This document shows, piece by piece, positions 24,243-33,068 of a stretch of 41,853 nt of DNA. The notes beneath the pieces were generated by a model, which worked only from the letters and a program-made list of their open reading frames with translations, did not search any database and was not told where the DNA came from. Source of the DNA: an uncultured bacterium (GTDB lineage Bacteria; Bacillota_I; Bacilli_A; RF39; UBA660); NCBI GenBank assembly GCA_947169285.1, contig CAMVPB010000008.1, positions 1 to 41,853 of the forward strand. Direction: 5' to 3'. Position 1 is the first letter of the stretch; each line of letters opens with the position of its first letter. The translations under genes were made by a program, and so were the position numbers.

Positions 24243-25319
24243 TTATAAATCTCTATTTCTTAAAAATACTGGAATGTCTATATCATCTTCATCATCAAAT
24301 TTTTCAACTCTTGTAGTTTTTTCTTTTGCAGGAGTTTCAGTAGTATATTGATATAATGGTTCAGAATCTTCTTCAAAACCAGTAGCAATTACTGTAACTA
24401 TTACTTCTTCTGTTAATGCTTCATTTATAACAGCACCAAAGATAATATTTACATCTGTATTAGCAGCAGCCCTTACTATTTCAGCAGCATCCTCTGCTTC
24501 AAATAATGTTAATGATTTACCACCCGTTATATTTATAATACAATCTGTTGCTCCATTTATTGTTGTTTCTAGAAGTGGACTAGTTACAGCTTGTTTAGCA
24601 GCTTCTACTGCTCTATTTTCACCTACTCCAATACCAATACCAATTAGTGCACTTCCTCTTGCTTCCATTATTGCTTTAACATCAGCAAAGTCTAAGTTAA
24701 CAAGACCAGGAACACTTATCAAATCAGAGATTGATTGAACGCCAAGTCTTAATACATTATCAACTTCTCTAAATGCATCAACCATAGGTGTTGATTTATC
24801 AATTAAATCTCTTAATCTATCATTTGGAATTACTACTAATGTGTCTACATGCTTTTTAAGTTCATCTATTCCCATTAGGGCATTATCCATTCTCTTTTTA
24901 CCTTCAAATTTAAATGGTTTTGTAACAATAGCTACAGTTAAAGCACCAAGTTCTTGAGCAACTTCCGCTACTATTGGAGCAGCACCAGTACCTGTTCCAC
25001 CACCCATACCAGCAGTGATGAACACCATATCAGCGCCCCTTAACACTTCCTCGATCTCATTTCTAGATTCCATTGCGGCTTCTCTACCAACTTCAGGGTC
25101 AGCACCAGCTCCAAGCCCGTCTGTTATAGTTTGTCCAATTTGAAGTTTTGTTTCAGCTTTAGAGTTATTAATTACTTGTAAATCTGTGTTTGCAACAATA
25201 AATTCTACACCTTTAAGCCCAGAATCTATCATTCTATTAACGGCATTACATCCTCCGCCGCCTACACCAATAACTTTTATTTTTGCTATTTGATCCATTT
25301 CTAAAGGATTATTATTCAT
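24243..25319 (-). CDS. ftsZ: Cell division protein FtsZ
   Basis: Tubulin-like GTPase that forms the division ring. The 358-residue product has [12 protein letters not shown], the tubulin signature [10 protein letters not shown], the synergy-loop residues in [11 protein letters not shown], a short linker, and the C-terminal tail peptide DIPVFLRNR that binds FtsA and other partners. The linker is short, which accounts for the modest length. It follows ftsA by 12 bases with a CTCC-complementary ribosome-binding site, the standard ftsA-ftsZ order. Confidence 0.98.
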   Translation of the reverse strand: MNNNPLEMDQIAKIKVIGVGGGGCNAVNRMIDSGLKGVEFIVANTDLQVINNSKAETKLQIGQTITDGLGAGADPEVGREAAMESRNEIEEVLRGADMVFITAGMGGGTGTGAAPIVAEVAQELGALTVAIVTKPFKFEGKKRMDNALMGIDELKKHVDTLVVIPNDRLRDLIDKSTPMVDAFREVDNVLRLGVQSISDLISVPGLVNLDFADVKAIMEARGSALIGIGIGVGENRAVEAAKQAVTSPLLETTINGATDCIINITGGKSLTLFEAEDAAEIVRAAANTDVNIIFGAVINEALTEEVIVTVIATGFEEDSEPLYQYTTETPAKEKTTRVEKFDDEDDIDIPVFLRNRDL

Positions 25320-25331
25320 ACACTATTCCTC

Positions 25332-26570
25332 CTAATTATCGAAAAAGTAACTAAATACTTTCCCAAGTAATGTATTATCTTTATTCTTTTTCTTACCATT
25401 AAATATTATTTGTTGATCTTCATCAGTAATAGTTGAAGCATTTTTATTTCTAAATGACAACTTTCTATAATAATATTTAATTATTCCAAGAACACTACTA
25501 TATTTATTATTTCTAACACCAAGTTCTTTAATATTACCAAGAATTCCTATTTTTCCAAACGATTCATCAACGTTTTTAAAAATATCCTTTATTTCAGTAG
25601 TACCTCCTGTAACAATTATATAACTATTTTCTTTTTTTGTTAAGAGATTTATTTGTTTTTTAGATATTTCAAATATACTTTTTAATTTGTTATAAATAAT
25701 TTCTGTTATTTCATATTGATTAATTTTTACTTTAACTCCGGATTTATCTACAACTTCTTCTAGTTCTGTTGTGCTTGCATTATCTGTATGAGCAAGAGCA
25801 AATGTTTCTTTTAACTTCCTAGCAGTTTTTCTATCAATGTTATAAGCATACATTATCTCTTTGTCAATATCTTTTCCACCCATTTCCAATACTTGTGTTG
25901 CTATTAATACTCCGTTATTAATAATACTTACTTCTGTTTTTTCATCTCCTATATTTATTATTGCTCCCTGTTTATCATCCATATCATCTGTTTTAAATTC
26001 ATGATAATCAGCAAGCGAATTAAAACAAATATCTGAAACTCTTATTTCCATACTGTCGAGTATCGAAAATATTGTGTAAACATTCTTTTTAGGAGCTACT
26101 GATATAACACTTTTTATTGACAATTTCGATCCCACTAAACCTTTAGGATCTTTTACAATTTCATCATCATTTACTTTATATTCTATAGGCATTATAGATA
26201 TTAATTCTTTATTAGGTGGTATTTTATTATATATAGAAGCTTGTAATGCTCTTACTATATCACTCCCATTTATTACTCCACCTTCTCTATCTATTGTAGT
26301 ATACCCTTCTACCAATTCAAAATCAGCATAATATGATGGTACGCATAATACAATATCTTTAATTTTAATTTCTAATATCTCTTCACATCTTTTAAAAACT
26401 TCTGTTAATTTTTGGTATACTAATTCCGGATCAATTATTAACCCATTTTTAATACCTCTACTTTTTATTTCAGAGCAAGCTAAAACATTTAATTTATTTT
26501 TATAAATTTCTCCAACTATTAATTTAATAGTACTTGTTCCAATATCTAAACTTGAAATAATTTGTTTCAT
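25332..26570 (-). CDS. ftsA: Cell division protein FtsA
   Basis: Actin-like ATPase that tethers FtsZ to the membrane. The 412-residue product begins ISSLDIGTSTIKLIVGEI (phosphate 1 motif), has GAIINIGDEKTEVSIINNGVL (phosphate 2), and IIVTGGTTEIKDI (adenosine motif). The C-terminal end (LLGKVFSYFFDN) looks like the amphipathic membrane-targeting helix. The Shine-Dalgarno is weak (GAGAG). It is followed closely by ftsZ; the gatB terminator lies upstream, so it starts a new transcript. Confidence 0.95.
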   Translation of the reverse strand: MKQIISSLDIGTSTIKLIVGEIYKNKLNVLACSEIKSRGIKNGLIIDPELVYQKLTEVFKRCEEILEIKIKDIVLCVPSYYADFELVEGYTTIDREGGVINGSDIVRALQASIYNKIPPNKELISIMPIEYKVNDDEIVKDPKGLVGSKLSIKSVISVAPKKNVYTIFSILDSMEIRVSDICFNSLADYHEFKTDDMDDKQGAIINIGDEKTEVSIINNGVLIATQVLEMGGKDIDKEIMYAYNIDRKTARKLKETFALAHTDNASTTELEEVVDKSGVKVKINQYEITEIIYNKLKSIFEISKKQINLLTKKENSYIIVTGGTTEIKDIFKNVDESFGKIGILGNIKELGVRNNKYSSVLGIIKYYYRKLSFRNKNASTITDEDQQIIFNGKKKNKDNTLLGKVFSYFFDN

Positions 26571-26628
26571 TTAACACACTCTCTACTATATATAGATAAG
26601 TATATCAAAATTATCGTGAAAAGTGAAT

Positions 26629-26664
26629 AAAAAAGATAAAAGAATTATACTTTTTATCTTTTTT
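26629..26664 (-). terminator. Terminator of gatCAB
   Basis: AAAAAAGATAAAA/TTTTATCTTTTTT inverted repeat overlapping the gatB stop, with T-run on the minus strand. Confidence 0.8.
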
Positions 26665-28078
26665 GAATTTCAATACTTAATATTTTATTTGCAATAGCTG
26701 GATTTATTTTACCACCAGATACTTTTAAAACTTGTCCCATTAAAAACCCAACTATATTTGTTTTACCGGATTTATATGTGTTAACTGCATCAATATTACT
26801 ATCTAAAACCTCATTAACAAATTTTTTGATTTCTTCTTCATTACTAATTTGCTCCATACCAAGTTCTTTAACTATCAAATTTGGCATTTTTGATTCACCA
26901 ATCATTACTTCAAACACCTTTTTAGCCTGCTCATTTGAAATCGTTTTATTATTTATTAAACTTATTAATTCATTTAACATTTCTGAAGTAATACTTAATT
27001 CATTAAACTCTAATGCGTTTTTATTTAAATATTCAGTTAATTTCATTGTAATCCAGTTACTTGCTTCTTTAGGAGAACTTCCTAAATTAACAGTTCCTTC
27101 AAATAAATTAGATATTTCTTTTTCTCTAACTAAATTCTTAGCTTCTTTATAACTTAACTTATATTCGCTAATATATTTTTTAATTCTCTCATTTGGCAAA
27201 ACAATCATATTAGATTTAATATTTTCTATTAATGATGGTTCTATATCAATTTTAGGAATATTAGGTTCAACATAATATTTATAATCTACTGCATCTGCTT
27301 TTTCTCTCATAGAATATGTTTTACCTGTATCAGGAGAATATCTTCTGGTTTCCCTTTTGATCTCTATTCCATTAATTAAACAATCTGTTTGTCTTTTAAT
27401 TTCATATTCAATTGCTTCTCTAACGCTTTGAAAAGAATTAACGTTTTTAACTTCTGCTCTTACACCAAGTTCAGCGCTGTCTTCTTTTCTTAAAGAAACA
27501 TTAACATCACATCTAATTTGGCCTTTTGTTTGATCAGCGTCTGATATATTTAAGTATCTTATTACATTTCTTAAAGTCTCTAAAAAATTGATTGCATCAT
27601 CTACACTTTCAATACAAGGTTCAGTTACTATTTCAACAAGGGGAACACCCACTCTATTATAATTAATTACTGAATACTCATCTTTATGATCTAAGGATGC
27701 GGAATCTTCTTCAATATGGATTTGATGAATAAATATTTTTTTAGAACCATTTTCATCGAGTATTTCTAAATATCCATTTCTACCTAATGGTTTAGTCATT
27801 TGAGTTATTTGAAATCCTTTAGGTAAATCTGGATAATAATAATTTTTTCTATCAAACATTAAATAAGGCGAAATATCTGTGTTAAGAGCAACTGCTAAAG
27901 ATATTGCTTTATTAACTGCTTCTTTATTAACTGTAGGAAGCGTCCCCGGAAAAGCAAAATCAATAACACTTATATTTGTGTTAATATTTTTATCATACGA
28001 GTTTATAGAAGGGGAAAACATTTTACTTTTAGTATTAAGTTCAACATGTACTTCAAGTCCTATTGTTACTTTATACAT
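26654..28078 (-). CDS. gatB: Asp-tRNA(Asn)/Glu-tRNA(Gln) amidotransferase subunit B
   Basis: Kinase/tRNA-binding subunit of GatCAB, which turns Glu-tRNA(Gln) (and Asp-tRNA(Asn)) into the amide form. The 474-residue product starts TIGLEVHVELNTKSKMFS, carries YYPDLPKGFQITQ, DQTKGQIRCDVNVSLR, EVKNVNSFQSV and SPDTGKTYSMREKADAVDY, then the helical tail and C-terminal YqeY-like domain (GFLMGQVLKVSGGKINPAIANKIL). The start at 28078 follows GGAGGTG; its first bases overlap the end of gatA. Confidence 0.97.
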   Translation of the reverse strand: MYKVTIGLEVHVELNTKSKMFSPSINSYDKNINTNISVIDFAFPGTLPTVNKEAVNKAISLAVALNTDISPYLMFDRKNYYYPDLPKGFQITQMTKPLGRNGYLEILDENGSKKIFIHQIHIEEDSASLDHKDEYSVINYNRVGVPLVEIVTEPCIESVDDAINFLETLRNVIRYLNISDADQTKGQIRCDVNVSLRKEDSAELGVRAEVKNVNSFQSVREAIEYEIKRQTDCLINGIEIKRETRRYSPDTGKTYSMREKADAVDYKYYVEPNIPKIDIEPSLIENIKSNMIVLPNERIKKYISEYKLSYKEAKNLVREKEISNLFEGTVNLGSSPKEASNWITMKLTEYLNKNALEFNELSITSEMLNELISLINNKTISNEQAKKVFEVMIGESKMPNLIVKELGMEQISNEEEIKKFVNEVLDSNIDAVNTYKSGKTNIVGFLMGQVLKVSGGKINPAIANKILSIEIQKR

Positions 28079-29501
28079 GGTATTCACCTCCATCATATTC
28101 AATTAATTCTTCTAATTTTTTAGCTATATTTAATGTTAAAGCATCTTTCATTACTCCACAAGTTATATTAACTCCAACTGGCATATTATTTACTTTGCCA
28201 TAAGGTATTGATATGCTTGGGTATCCTCCAAAATTACCTATTATCATATGGTTTTCTAACAAAAGATATTCATTTGATAATTTATCTGAATCATTTCCAT
28301 TAAATAAAGGCGCTATTCCTCCAGTTGAAGGCAAAATTAACCCATCATATTTATTAAATAACTCATTCATTTTTTCAACTATTAATCTTCTTACTCTTAA
28401 AGCATTTAAATATAATTTTTCTTGATTTTCTCTTTTTAAAATATAACTTCCTAATACAAATCTTCTTTTAATTAATTCCGAAAATCCTTTTGTTCTAGTA
28501 TTTATCATTATTTCTTTATAATCTTTACCTTCAATTCTCTCTCCAAAAGGAAGACCTGTTAAATTAGAATTATTAGATGTCGATTCTGCACAACTTATTG
28601 AATAATAAGAACCAAGGATTGCATTTAATAAACTTTTATCAAATGATACTTCTTCTACAGTAACACCAATATTTTTAATTTTATTAATTAGTTCATAAAA
28701 TAATTTAATATTTTCTTTTACATCTTCATCTTCAGTTTCAACATCTATTATTTCTTTTATATAAAATAGTTTTTTACCTTCTATATCATTGTTTATTTCA
28801 TTTACATATTTAATACCATCATCTTTTAAAGATGTCATATCTTTTGGATCATATCCTTTTAAAATATCTGTTACAATTGCAGCATCCGTTACAGTTTTAG
28901 AAAGAATTCCAACATGATCTAAAGAACTAGCAAAATTAAATAATCCATATCTACTAATTCTCCCGTATGTTGGTTTAAATCCAACTATTCCACTATAACT
29001 TGCTGGTTTTCTCACTGAATCTCCTGTATCAGAGCCTATACTAAAAGGCACAACACCAGCTGCAACAGAAGCTGCAGAGCCAGAAGAAGAACCACCTATC
29101 ATTCTACTTTCATTGCAAGGGTTTTTAACAATCCCTGTATGACCAGTAGTACCTGTTCCACCCATTGCAAGTTCATCTAAAACTGTTTTACCAATTAAAA
29201 CAGCTCCTGCATTTTTTAATTTTTCGTATACAGTTGAATCAAATGCAGGAACATAACTTTTTAATAAATTGGAAGAACCCGTAGTAAGTATTCCTTCAGT
29301 TGAAAAATTATCTTTTAAACTATAAGGAATTCCATTTAAAATAGAATCTGATTCAATATGCTCATAACTATCAGTTATAGTTACAAAAGCATTATACTTT
29401 TCATTACATTTTTTTGCTTTTTTAATTGTTTCATTAAATAACAATTTAATATCTTCTTCATTATTTAATTTTTCTTTTAATTCTATTATATTACTCACCA
29501 T
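28071..29501 (-). CDS. gatA: Asp-tRNA(Asn)/Glu-tRNA(Gln) amidotransferase subunit A
   Basis: Glutaminase subunit of GatCAB, amidase-signature family, 476 residues. The catalytic triad is visible as Lys in GIPYSLKDN, the cis-Ser in GGSSSGSAA, and the nucleophile Ser in SDTGDSVRKPA. The usual GGS before the nucleophile is GDS here. FKPTYGRISRYGL and ASSLDHVG complete the signature. It overlaps gatC by 11 bases and gatB by 8, so the three are coupled. ATG at 29501 follows AGGGTGG; the adjacent GTG codon is an alternative. Confidence 0.97.
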   Translation of the reverse strand: MVSNIIELKEKLNNEEDIKLLFNETIKKAKKCNEKYNAFVTITDSYEHIESDSILNGIPYSLKDNFSTEGILTTGSSNLLKSYVPAFDSTVYEKLKNAGAVLIGKTVLDELAMGGTGTTGHTGIVKNPCNESRMIGGSSSGSAASVAAGVVPFSIGSDTGDSVRKPASYSGIVGFKPTYGRISRYGLFNFASSLDHVGILSKTVTDAAIVTDILKGYDPKDMTSLKDDGIKYVNEINNDIEGKKLFYIKEIIDVETEDEDVKENIKLFYELINKIKNIGVTVEEVSFDKSLLNAILGSYYSISCAESTSNNSNLTGLPFGERIEGKDYKEIMINTRTKGFSELIKRRFVLGSYILKRENQEKLYLNALRVRRLIVEKMNELFNKYDGLILPSTGGIAPLFNGNDSDKLSNEYLLLENHMIIGNFGGYPSISIPYGKVNNMPVGVNITCGVMKDALTLNIAKKLEELIEYDGGEYHV

Positions 29502-29787
29502 CAACCACCCTTGGAACAATAACTGATCCATCCTTTACTACTTTAGCATTTTTTAATGCATAATCACTTTCAATTGATTTAATAGGTTCATCACATCTTA
29601 ATTCAACATTTCCAAGATCAAAGGGAAAATACATAGGTTCAATGTCTTTTAGACCTTCAATTTTATTAATATATTCCATCCATCCTAAAAACGTATCAAA
29701 TTCATTTGATAATGTTTCATACTCTTCTTCTTTCATTCTAAACATTAAATTATTTGAATATTCCTTTAATTCATCAATTGTTACCAT
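29491..29787 (-). CDS. gatC: Asp-tRNA(Asn)/Glu-tRNA(Gln) amidotransferase subunit C
   Basis: Small stabilising subunit (98 residues) that wraps around GatA. Typical features are EYSNNLMFRMKEEEYETLSNEFDTFLGWMEYINKI and the C-terminal DIEPMYFPFDLGNVELRCDEP. AAGGAG precedes the ATG. It begins two bases after the divIB stop, tying gatCAB to the murG-divIB transcript. Confidence 0.93.
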   Translation of the reverse strand: MVTIDELKEYSNNLMFRMKEEEYETLSNEFDTFLGWMEYINKIEGLKDIEPMYFPFDLGNVELRCDEPIKSIESDYALKNAKVVKDGSVIVPRVVDGE

Positions 29788-29789
29788 AA

Positions 29790-30479
29790 TTACTCCTTTA
29801 TTTCAAAATAATTTCCACTATCTAAGTACAATATTCCCTTTTTACCATCTAATTCTTTTTTAATATCATTATACTTATTTAAATTCTCCGCTTTTGGAAG
29901 TGTTATATACACCATATTTCCATCAGCCATGTATAATATAAATCTCTTATCATCATAGTTAGTTGGACTATATTCTATTTCACTAACTTTGCTTAATACA
30001 TCACTAGAAATTTCAGTTAATTTTTCATTTAATCTGTCAGTTATATCATCGGTTATATAATTAATTAATAAAGGTACTCCAATAATATCTTTATCTAAAG
30101 TTAAAATTTTATTATCTTCTAATACATATTCATTATTACTTCTAACTTTATAAAGTATTTTATATTCAGTAATATTTATTTCAAATATATAATTCCATTT
30201 TTTTGAAACTTTACAATCTTTTATAAAATCTAATTTTTTAATTCTTTTACATACATTATGACCATTTGTTTTTATAAAGGATGGATAATTAGATATCTTA
30301 CCAGTTTCAATTATTTCTTCATCACTAACCATATTATTACCTACTACAATAATATTTTTAATTGGCTTTTTTAATATATGAGAAAAGAATAAAATAAAGA
30401 AAAAAGTTATAACTACAAATATTATAAATTTTATAAAATTAAATTTTCTTCTTTTAATAACTTTCTTCGTCTCATTCAT
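29790..30479 (-). CDS. divIB: Cell division protein DivIB/FtsQ
   Basis: Bitopic membrane protein of the divisome that works with FtsL and DivIC. The 229-residue product has a basic cytoplasmic tail (KKVIKRRKFNF), one membrane segment (about 17-38), a POTRA domain (IKNIIVVGNNMVSDEEIIETGKI) and the beta domain (DCKVSKKWNYIFEINITEYK through KNLNKYNDIKKELDGKKGILYLDSGNYF-like end). It is short but complete. AAGGTGAT precedes the ATG. It lies between murG and gatC in a tight operon. Confidence 0.93.
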   Translation of the reverse strand: MNETKKVIKRRKFNFIKFIIFVVITFFFILFFSHILKKPIKNIIVVGNNMVSDEEIIETGKISNYPSFIKTNGHNVCKRIKKLDFIKDCKVSKKWNYIFEINITEYKILYKVRSNNEYVLEDNKILTLDKDIIGVPLLINYITDDITDRLNEKLTEISSDVLSKVSEIEYSPTNYDDKRFILYMADGNMVYITLPKAENLNKYNDIKKELDGKKGILYLDSGNYFEIKE

Positions 30480-30488
30480 TTTATCACC

Positions 30489-31559
30489 TTATTTATTCTT
30501 TATTATTTCATTATATATAATCGTACTAGGATTTGGTTTTTCCATAAATTCTAATTTTTGTTTTAAACTTTTATTAAATTCCTTATCATCCAATATTTTA
30601 CTTATTGAGTTTTTTAATAATTCTTTTGTAAAATCTTTCTGTTCAATCATAATACTAATTCCCATTTCACTTAAACTAAGAGCATTATAATATTGATGAT
30701 TATTTGCTACATAGGGACTTGGGATTATTATAGAAGGAATAGAAGTACCAATAATTTCGCTTATTGTTGAAGCTCCTGCTCTAGAAATAATTAAATCAGC
30801 ACTTTTCATAAGACCTGGTAAGTCATCATAAAAAGGCATTAATTTAACAGTAGAAGGAACTTTTAAATTATTATTTAAATCATTATATTGCCTTTTGCCA
30901 GTTATAAATAGTATTTCTTTATCAGTTTCATTAAATCCTCTTAAATAATCAAGAAGAATTTCATTCATTGCAGTACTACCTTCACTACCCATTACAATTA
31001 TTATTAATTTTTTATTTTTATCAAACCCAAGCTTTACTTTATCATGTTTTTTTATATTTTTAGATCTTTCTAAACAAGGATTACCAGAATATATTATTTT
31101 ATTTTTATTAAAATATTTGTCGCTTTCTTTAAAAGAAGTAAATACCTTTTTAGAAAATTTACTTAACACTTTATTAGTTTTACCAGGTATGACATTTTGT
31201 TCATGTAAAAATACTGGTATTTTAAGTTTATGAGCAGCTAAGATAACTGGAAAAGTTACATAACCACCAAACCCAACAACAGCATCTGGTTTAAAATCTT
31301 TTATTATTTTTTTACACTCTTTAATAGAAGAAATTATATCAAATATATTTTTAAAATCTTTAATGACATTCTTTTTTAAACCGTGCACATTAATACCTTT
31401 ATAAGGAATCCCTCTAGAAGGAACAATTTCGCTTTCCATTCTATCAGTTGTTCCTATATACAAAACTTCATTATTTTTATTTTCCATTATCTTTTCAACT
31501 AAAGATAAAGCTGGAAAAATATGCCCGCCAGTTCCACCAGCAACAATTATAAATTTCAT
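30489..31559 (-). CDS. murG: UDP-GlcNAc:lipid I transferase MurG
   Basis: Adds GlcNAc to lipid I to make lipid II at the inner face of the membrane. The 356-residue GT-B protein has the N-terminal AGGTGGHIFPALSL loop, GFGGYVTFPVILAA, FLHEQNVIPGKTNK, VMGSEGSTAMNE and the UDP-GlcNAc site SRAGASTISEIIGTSIPSIIIPSPYVANNHQYYNA. The ATG at 31559 follows GAGGA; a GTG six bases upstream is less likely. It opens a murG-divIB-gatCAB transcript after a strong terminator. Confidence 0.97.
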   Translation of the reverse strand: MKFIIVAGGTGGHIFPALSLVEKIMENKNNEVLYIGTTDRMESEIVPSRGIPYKGINVHGLKKNVIKDFKNIFDIISSIKECKKIIKDFKPDAVVGFGGYVTFPVILAAHKLKIPVFLHEQNVIPGKTNKVLSKFSKKVFTSFKESDKYFNKNKIIYSGNPCLERSKNIKKHDKVKLGFDKNKKLIIIVMGSEGSTAMNEILLDYLRGFNETDKEILFITGKRQYNDLNNNLKVPSTVKLMPFYDDLPGLMKSADLIISRAGASTISEIIGTSIPSIIIPSPYVANNHQYYNALSLSEMGISIMIEQKDFTKELLKNSISKILDDKEFNKSLKQKLEFMEKPNPSTIIYNEIIKNK

Positions 31560-31588
31560 AATCACGTCCTCATATAATATTATACTAA

Positions 31589-31617
31589 AAACTAATGCTA
31601 AATGATAGCATTAGTTT
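31589..31617. terminator. Terminator between the GtrA-family gene and murG
   Basis: Perfect 12-bp stem (AAACTAATGCTA and complement) with a five-base loop and a short T-run on the minus strand. Confidence 0.75.
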
Positions 31618-31620
31618 ATT

Positions 31621-32040
31621 TTATTTACTCTTTTTACTTTTAAAAACAAAGAATTTACTTATAATATAATTACCAATAATTATTAAAACTTGAACTATTA
31701 TTTTAGATATTTTGTCATTAATTTTGAGTATGTTTACTAATAAAAACATACATAATATTTCTAATAATAAAGTTGATATTCTAGATAAATAAAATTTAAT
31801 AGCTTCTTTTAATATTTCTTTATTTTTACTTTGAAATACAAATATTCTATTAGTAAAATAAGCAAAAGTTACTGCACATATCCAAGAAATTATATTAGCA
31901 ATCATTAACTCAATTGGAATACTTGGATCTAATAATTTCAAAGTTAATAAATAATAAGAAACCAAACTTACTATTGTAGTAAGTCCACCTATTATTAAAT
32001 ACATAATTATTTCTCTATTCTTCTTAATCAAATCTTTCAT
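31621..32040 (-). CDS. GtrA-family membrane protein
   Basis: A 139-residue protein with four predicted membrane segments, matching the GtrA family: LIKKNREIIMYLIIGGLTTIVSLVSYY at the start, ICAVTFAYFTNRIFVFQSK in the middle, and a basic tail VFKSKKSK. GtrA proteins are thought to help move lipid-linked sugars across the membrane for glycosylation of surface polymers. I chose ATG 32040, which gives the family's usual N-terminus; the longer frame would run back through the efp terminator. There is no Shine-Dalgarno, and TATAAT (32047-32052) ends exactly six bases before the ATG, pointing to a leaderless mRNA. Confidence 0.85.
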   Translation of the reverse strand: MKDLIKKNREIIMYLIIGGLTTIVSLVSYYLLTLKLLDPSIPIELMIANIISWICAVTFAYFTNRIFVFQSKNKEILKEAIKFYLSRISTLLLEILCMFLLVNILKINDKISKIIVQVLIIIGNYIISKFFVFKSKKSK

Positions 32041-32046
32041 AAAAAA

Positions 32047-32052
32047 ATTATA
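32047..32052 (-). promoter_or_regulatory. -10 box giving a leaderless transcript for the GtrA gene
   Basis: TATAAT followed by six Ts and the ATG, on the minus strand. The -35 region falls in the efp terminator and is weak. Confidence 0.5.
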
Positions 32053-32060
32053 CAATAAAA

Positions 32061-32082
32061 AAAGATATATTTCTATATCTTT
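32061..32082 (-). terminator. Terminator of rpmG-efp
   Basis: AAAGATATA/TATATCTTT stem overlapping the efp stop with a T-run on the minus strand. Confidence 0.75.
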
Positions 32083-32638
32083 ATGCTCTTGAAGAATACT
32101 TACCATCTCTAGTAGTAATAATAATTTCTTCTCCCTCTTCAATAAATAAAGGGGCTTTTAATGTGTATCCAGTTTCAATAGTAACATCTTTCATTGCTCC
32201 AGAAGTTGTATTTCCTTTAACTGCACTTTCAGCTTTAATTACCTTATAAGAAACTTTTTCTGGAAGAGATACACCTATAACCTCACCTTCATAGTTCATT
32301 ACTTCTACATCCATATTTTCTTTTAATAATGGTGCTTCATCTTCTAATTTAGAATTTGGTATTTCCATTTGTTCATATGTGTTATTATCCATAAACACAT
32401 AATTAGATCCATCATTATACAAATAAGATAATTGTCTTTTTTGAACATTTGCTTTTTCCAACTTAATACCAGCATTAAAAGTAATTTCTTGAGTAGTACC
32501 TGTTTTTAAATTCTTTAATTTAGTTTTAACAAAAGCACTGCCTTTACCAGGCTTTACATGTTGGAATTCAACAACTTGGTAAACATTTCCTTCATATTTT
32601 ATAGTCATTCCATTTTTAATATCATTTACATTAAACAT
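32081..32638 (-). CDS. efp: Elongation factor P
   Basis: Relieves ribosome stalling at polyproline stretches. The 185-residue product has the KOW-like domain I with the tip loop HVKPGKGSAFVKTKLKNL (the Lys here is the position modified in many bacteria) and two OB domains ending ETGYTLKAPLFIEEGEEIIITTRDGKYSSRA. It starts eight bases after the rpmG stop and should be co-transcribed with it. Confidence 0.97.
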   Translation of the reverse strand: MFNVNDIKNGMTIKYEGNVYQVVEFQHVKPGKGSAFVKTKLKNLKTGTTQEITFNAGIKLEKANVQKRQLSYLYNDGSNYVFMDNNTYEQMEIPNSKLEDEAPLLKENMDVEVMNYEGEVIGVSLPEKVSYKVIKAESAVKGNTTSGAMKDVTIETGYTLKAPLFIEEGEEIIITTRDGKYSSRA

Positions 32639-32646
32639 ACTTTAAC

Positions 32647-32814
32647 CTACGCTTTCTTTTCTTTATGAACAGTAGTTTTATTACATCTAGGACAGAATTT
32701 TTTAATTTCTAATTTACCTTCAGTATTTTTCTTATTTTTACTAGTTAAATAGTTTATTTCTTTACATTCAGTACATTGTAATGCTACGCCTTCTCTATTT
32801 TCCTTCTTTGCCAT
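32647..32814 (-). CDS. rpmG: 50S ribosomal protein L33, zinc-binding form
   Basis: A 55-residue ribosomal protein of the C+ type: CTEC and CPRC pairs form a zinc site around the typical [22 protein letters not shown] core. The start at 32814 follows AAGGAGG. The promoter at 32844-32872 is strong. It leads a two-gene rpmG-efp unit. Confidence 0.96.
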   Translation of the reverse strand: MAKKENREGVALQCTECKEINYLTSKNKKNTEGKLEIKKFCPRCNKTTVHKEKKA

Positions 32815-32843
32815 TTCAATTCCTCCTTTTTCTAACACCAAAG

Positions 32844-32872
32844 ATTATAGCAAATAAAATATAACTTTACAA
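32844..32872 (-). promoter_or_regulatory. Promoter of rpmG-efp
   Basis: TTGTAA (32867-32872), 17 bases, TGCTATAAT with extended -10 (TATAAT 32844-32849) on the minus strand. Confidence 0.85.
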
Positions 32873-32883
32873 GTAAAAGTTAT
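32861..32883. promoter_or_regulatory. Inverted repeat over the rpmG -35 box
   Basis: ATAACTTT and AAAGTTAT arms, 8 bp each, 7 bases apart, straddle the -35 hexamer. A repressor site is possible; AT-richness makes chance plausible. Confidence 0.35.
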
Positions 32884-33068
32884 ATTTAGATATTATTTTT
32901 ATAAAATTTCAATTCTTTCAATTTTATATATTTTTAATGGCTAGAACGTTAAGATTTAAAACCTCTAAAGCAAAAACACACGATATTTGAAATACGTCCC
33001 TTTTTCCTTTTATAATACTTAAATTTCCTTACATATGTAATGTATTAAAAACATAGTTATTTATTAAC
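32884..33068. other. Unassigned intergenic stretch
   Basis: This stretch of 185 bases holds no convincing gene. A plus-strand TTGAAA-N18-TATAAT (32987-33016) points into the 3' end of the neighbouring minus-strand gene. CGTATTT/AAATATCG with a following TGTGTTTTT on the minus strand (near 32970-32997) may be that gene's terminator. A small RNA cannot be excluded. Confidence 0.35.

Noticed and set aside
26778-27152. Plus-strand open frame of 124 codons opposite gatB
   Set aside because: It is a shadow of gatB: no ribosome-binding site, a composition that mirrors the coding strand, and gatB motifs are intact across it.
33029-33040. Perfect 12-bp palindrome TTACATATGTAA
   Set aside because: It is short, AT-rich and not placed at any promoter, so chance is the simplest explanation.
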